This document shows, piece by piece, positions 6,993 through 7,272 of a DNA stretch of 7,272 nucleotides; position 1 is the stretch's first letter; every line of letters starts with the position of its first letter. The notes beneath the pieces were generated by a model. The model was not told the DNA's origin, did not search any database, and saw only the letters and a program-made list of their open reading frames with translations. The stretch comes from Sediminibacterium sp. Its GTDB lineage: Bacteria; Bacteroidota; Bacteroidia; Chitinophagales; Chitinophagaceae. A program made the position numbers and the translations under genes. The stretch spans positions 1-7,272 of the forward strand of contig JAQBNJ010000478.1 in assembly GCA_028288645.1 (NCBI GenBank), written 5' to 3'.

Positions 6993-7272
6993 ATGAGATC
7001 AAGACTCGCATTGGTATTTTTTGTGATCCTGGTTGTTCAATACAAAGTAACGGCCCAGCAGCAAACATTTGCTATTAATGATTCGGCATTTATGCTCAAC
7101 GGACGCCCCACGGTTATCCGTTGTGGTGAAATGCATTTTGCACGGATACCGAAACCCTATTGGCGTCATCGTTTACAAATGGCGAAAGCAATGGGATTAA
7201 ACGCTGTTTGTGCTTACCTGTTCTGGAACATGCATGAGAAAGAACCCGGTAAGTTTACCTGGGAAGGACAAA
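6993..7272 (+). CDS. GH35 beta-galactosidase, N-terminal part (cut by window end)
   Basis: Secreted exo-acting beta-galactosidase of family GH35, here only the first 93 codons. The ATG at 6993 begins a Sec signal peptide, MRSRLALVFFVILVV then a VTA cleavage motif, with maturation likely after Ala21 (VTA before QQQTF). The mature start reads FAINDSAFMLNGRPTVIRCG, then the hallmark GEMHFARIPKPYWRHRL (residues 45-61), AKAMGLNAV and YLFWNMHEKEPGKFTWEG. These are the first strands of the GH35 TIM barrel, where family members read like GEMHYFR..YWRDRL and NTVETYVFWNLHEP. The catalytic glutamates lie further on, outside the window, so activity cannot be judged. It diverges from the FGE gene with about 124 bases between the chosen starts, which suggests shared control with the FGE-GH109 pair. 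Confidence 0.88.
   Translation, partial: MRSRLALVFFVILVVQYKVTAQQQTFAINDSAFMLNGRPTVIRCGEMHFARIPKPYWRHRLQMAKAMGLNAVCAYLFWNMHEKEPGKFTWEGQ

Noticed and set aside
6862..7068. Minus-strand frame of 68 codons across the FGE/GH35 promoter region
   Set aside because: It overlaps the signal-peptide codons of GH35 on the other strand and the FGE start in another frame; both of those genes have strong family motifs.

Overview
The window looks like chromosomal DNA of a Bacteroidota bacterium, most likely a Chitinophagaceae-type soil or freshwater member. The family call is inference. It rests on moderate GC, mostly weak ribosome-binding sites, twin-arginine and lipoprotein export signals on degradative enzymes, and proteins that read like Bacteroidota versions of TldD/TldE, GH109, formylglycine-generating enzyme (FGE) and GH35.

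Layout. The left half (about 1-4043) is read rightward. It holds the C-terminal part of a membrane protein, then a TldD-type metalloprotease subunit and its TldE/PmbA partner only 7 bases downstream. A convergent intergenic region (4044-4292) contains a perfect 14-bp stem-loop that fits a bidirectional terminator, followed by an elaborate nested palindromic element of about 130 bp. The right half carries a leftward pair: an FGE-type lipoprotein (upstream) and a GH109 alpha-N-acetylgalactosaminidase (downstream). Diverging from the FGE gene, the first 93 codons of a GH35 beta-galactosidase run off the right edge. No stretch longer than 300 bases lacks a gene, and I saw no tRNA, rRNA or CRISPR array.

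How the genes work together. TldD and TldE are expected to form one heteromeric zinc protease that degrades or trims peptides. The membrane protein before them has a glutamine-amidotransferase-like soluble part and a C-terminal membrane anchor; its link to TldDE is positional only. The right-hand genes form a plausible glycan-use locus. GH109 would remove alpha-GalNAc, GH35 would remove beta-galactose, and the FGE would convert a sulfatase cysteine to formylglycine. That suggests a sulfated Gal/GalNAc-containing substrate, although no sulfatase lies inside the window.

The least explained items are the nested palindrome at 4156-4284 with a partial second copy beside it, and the TldD-like protein, which keeps HExxxH but has Asp where the family normally has its zinc-ligand Cys.
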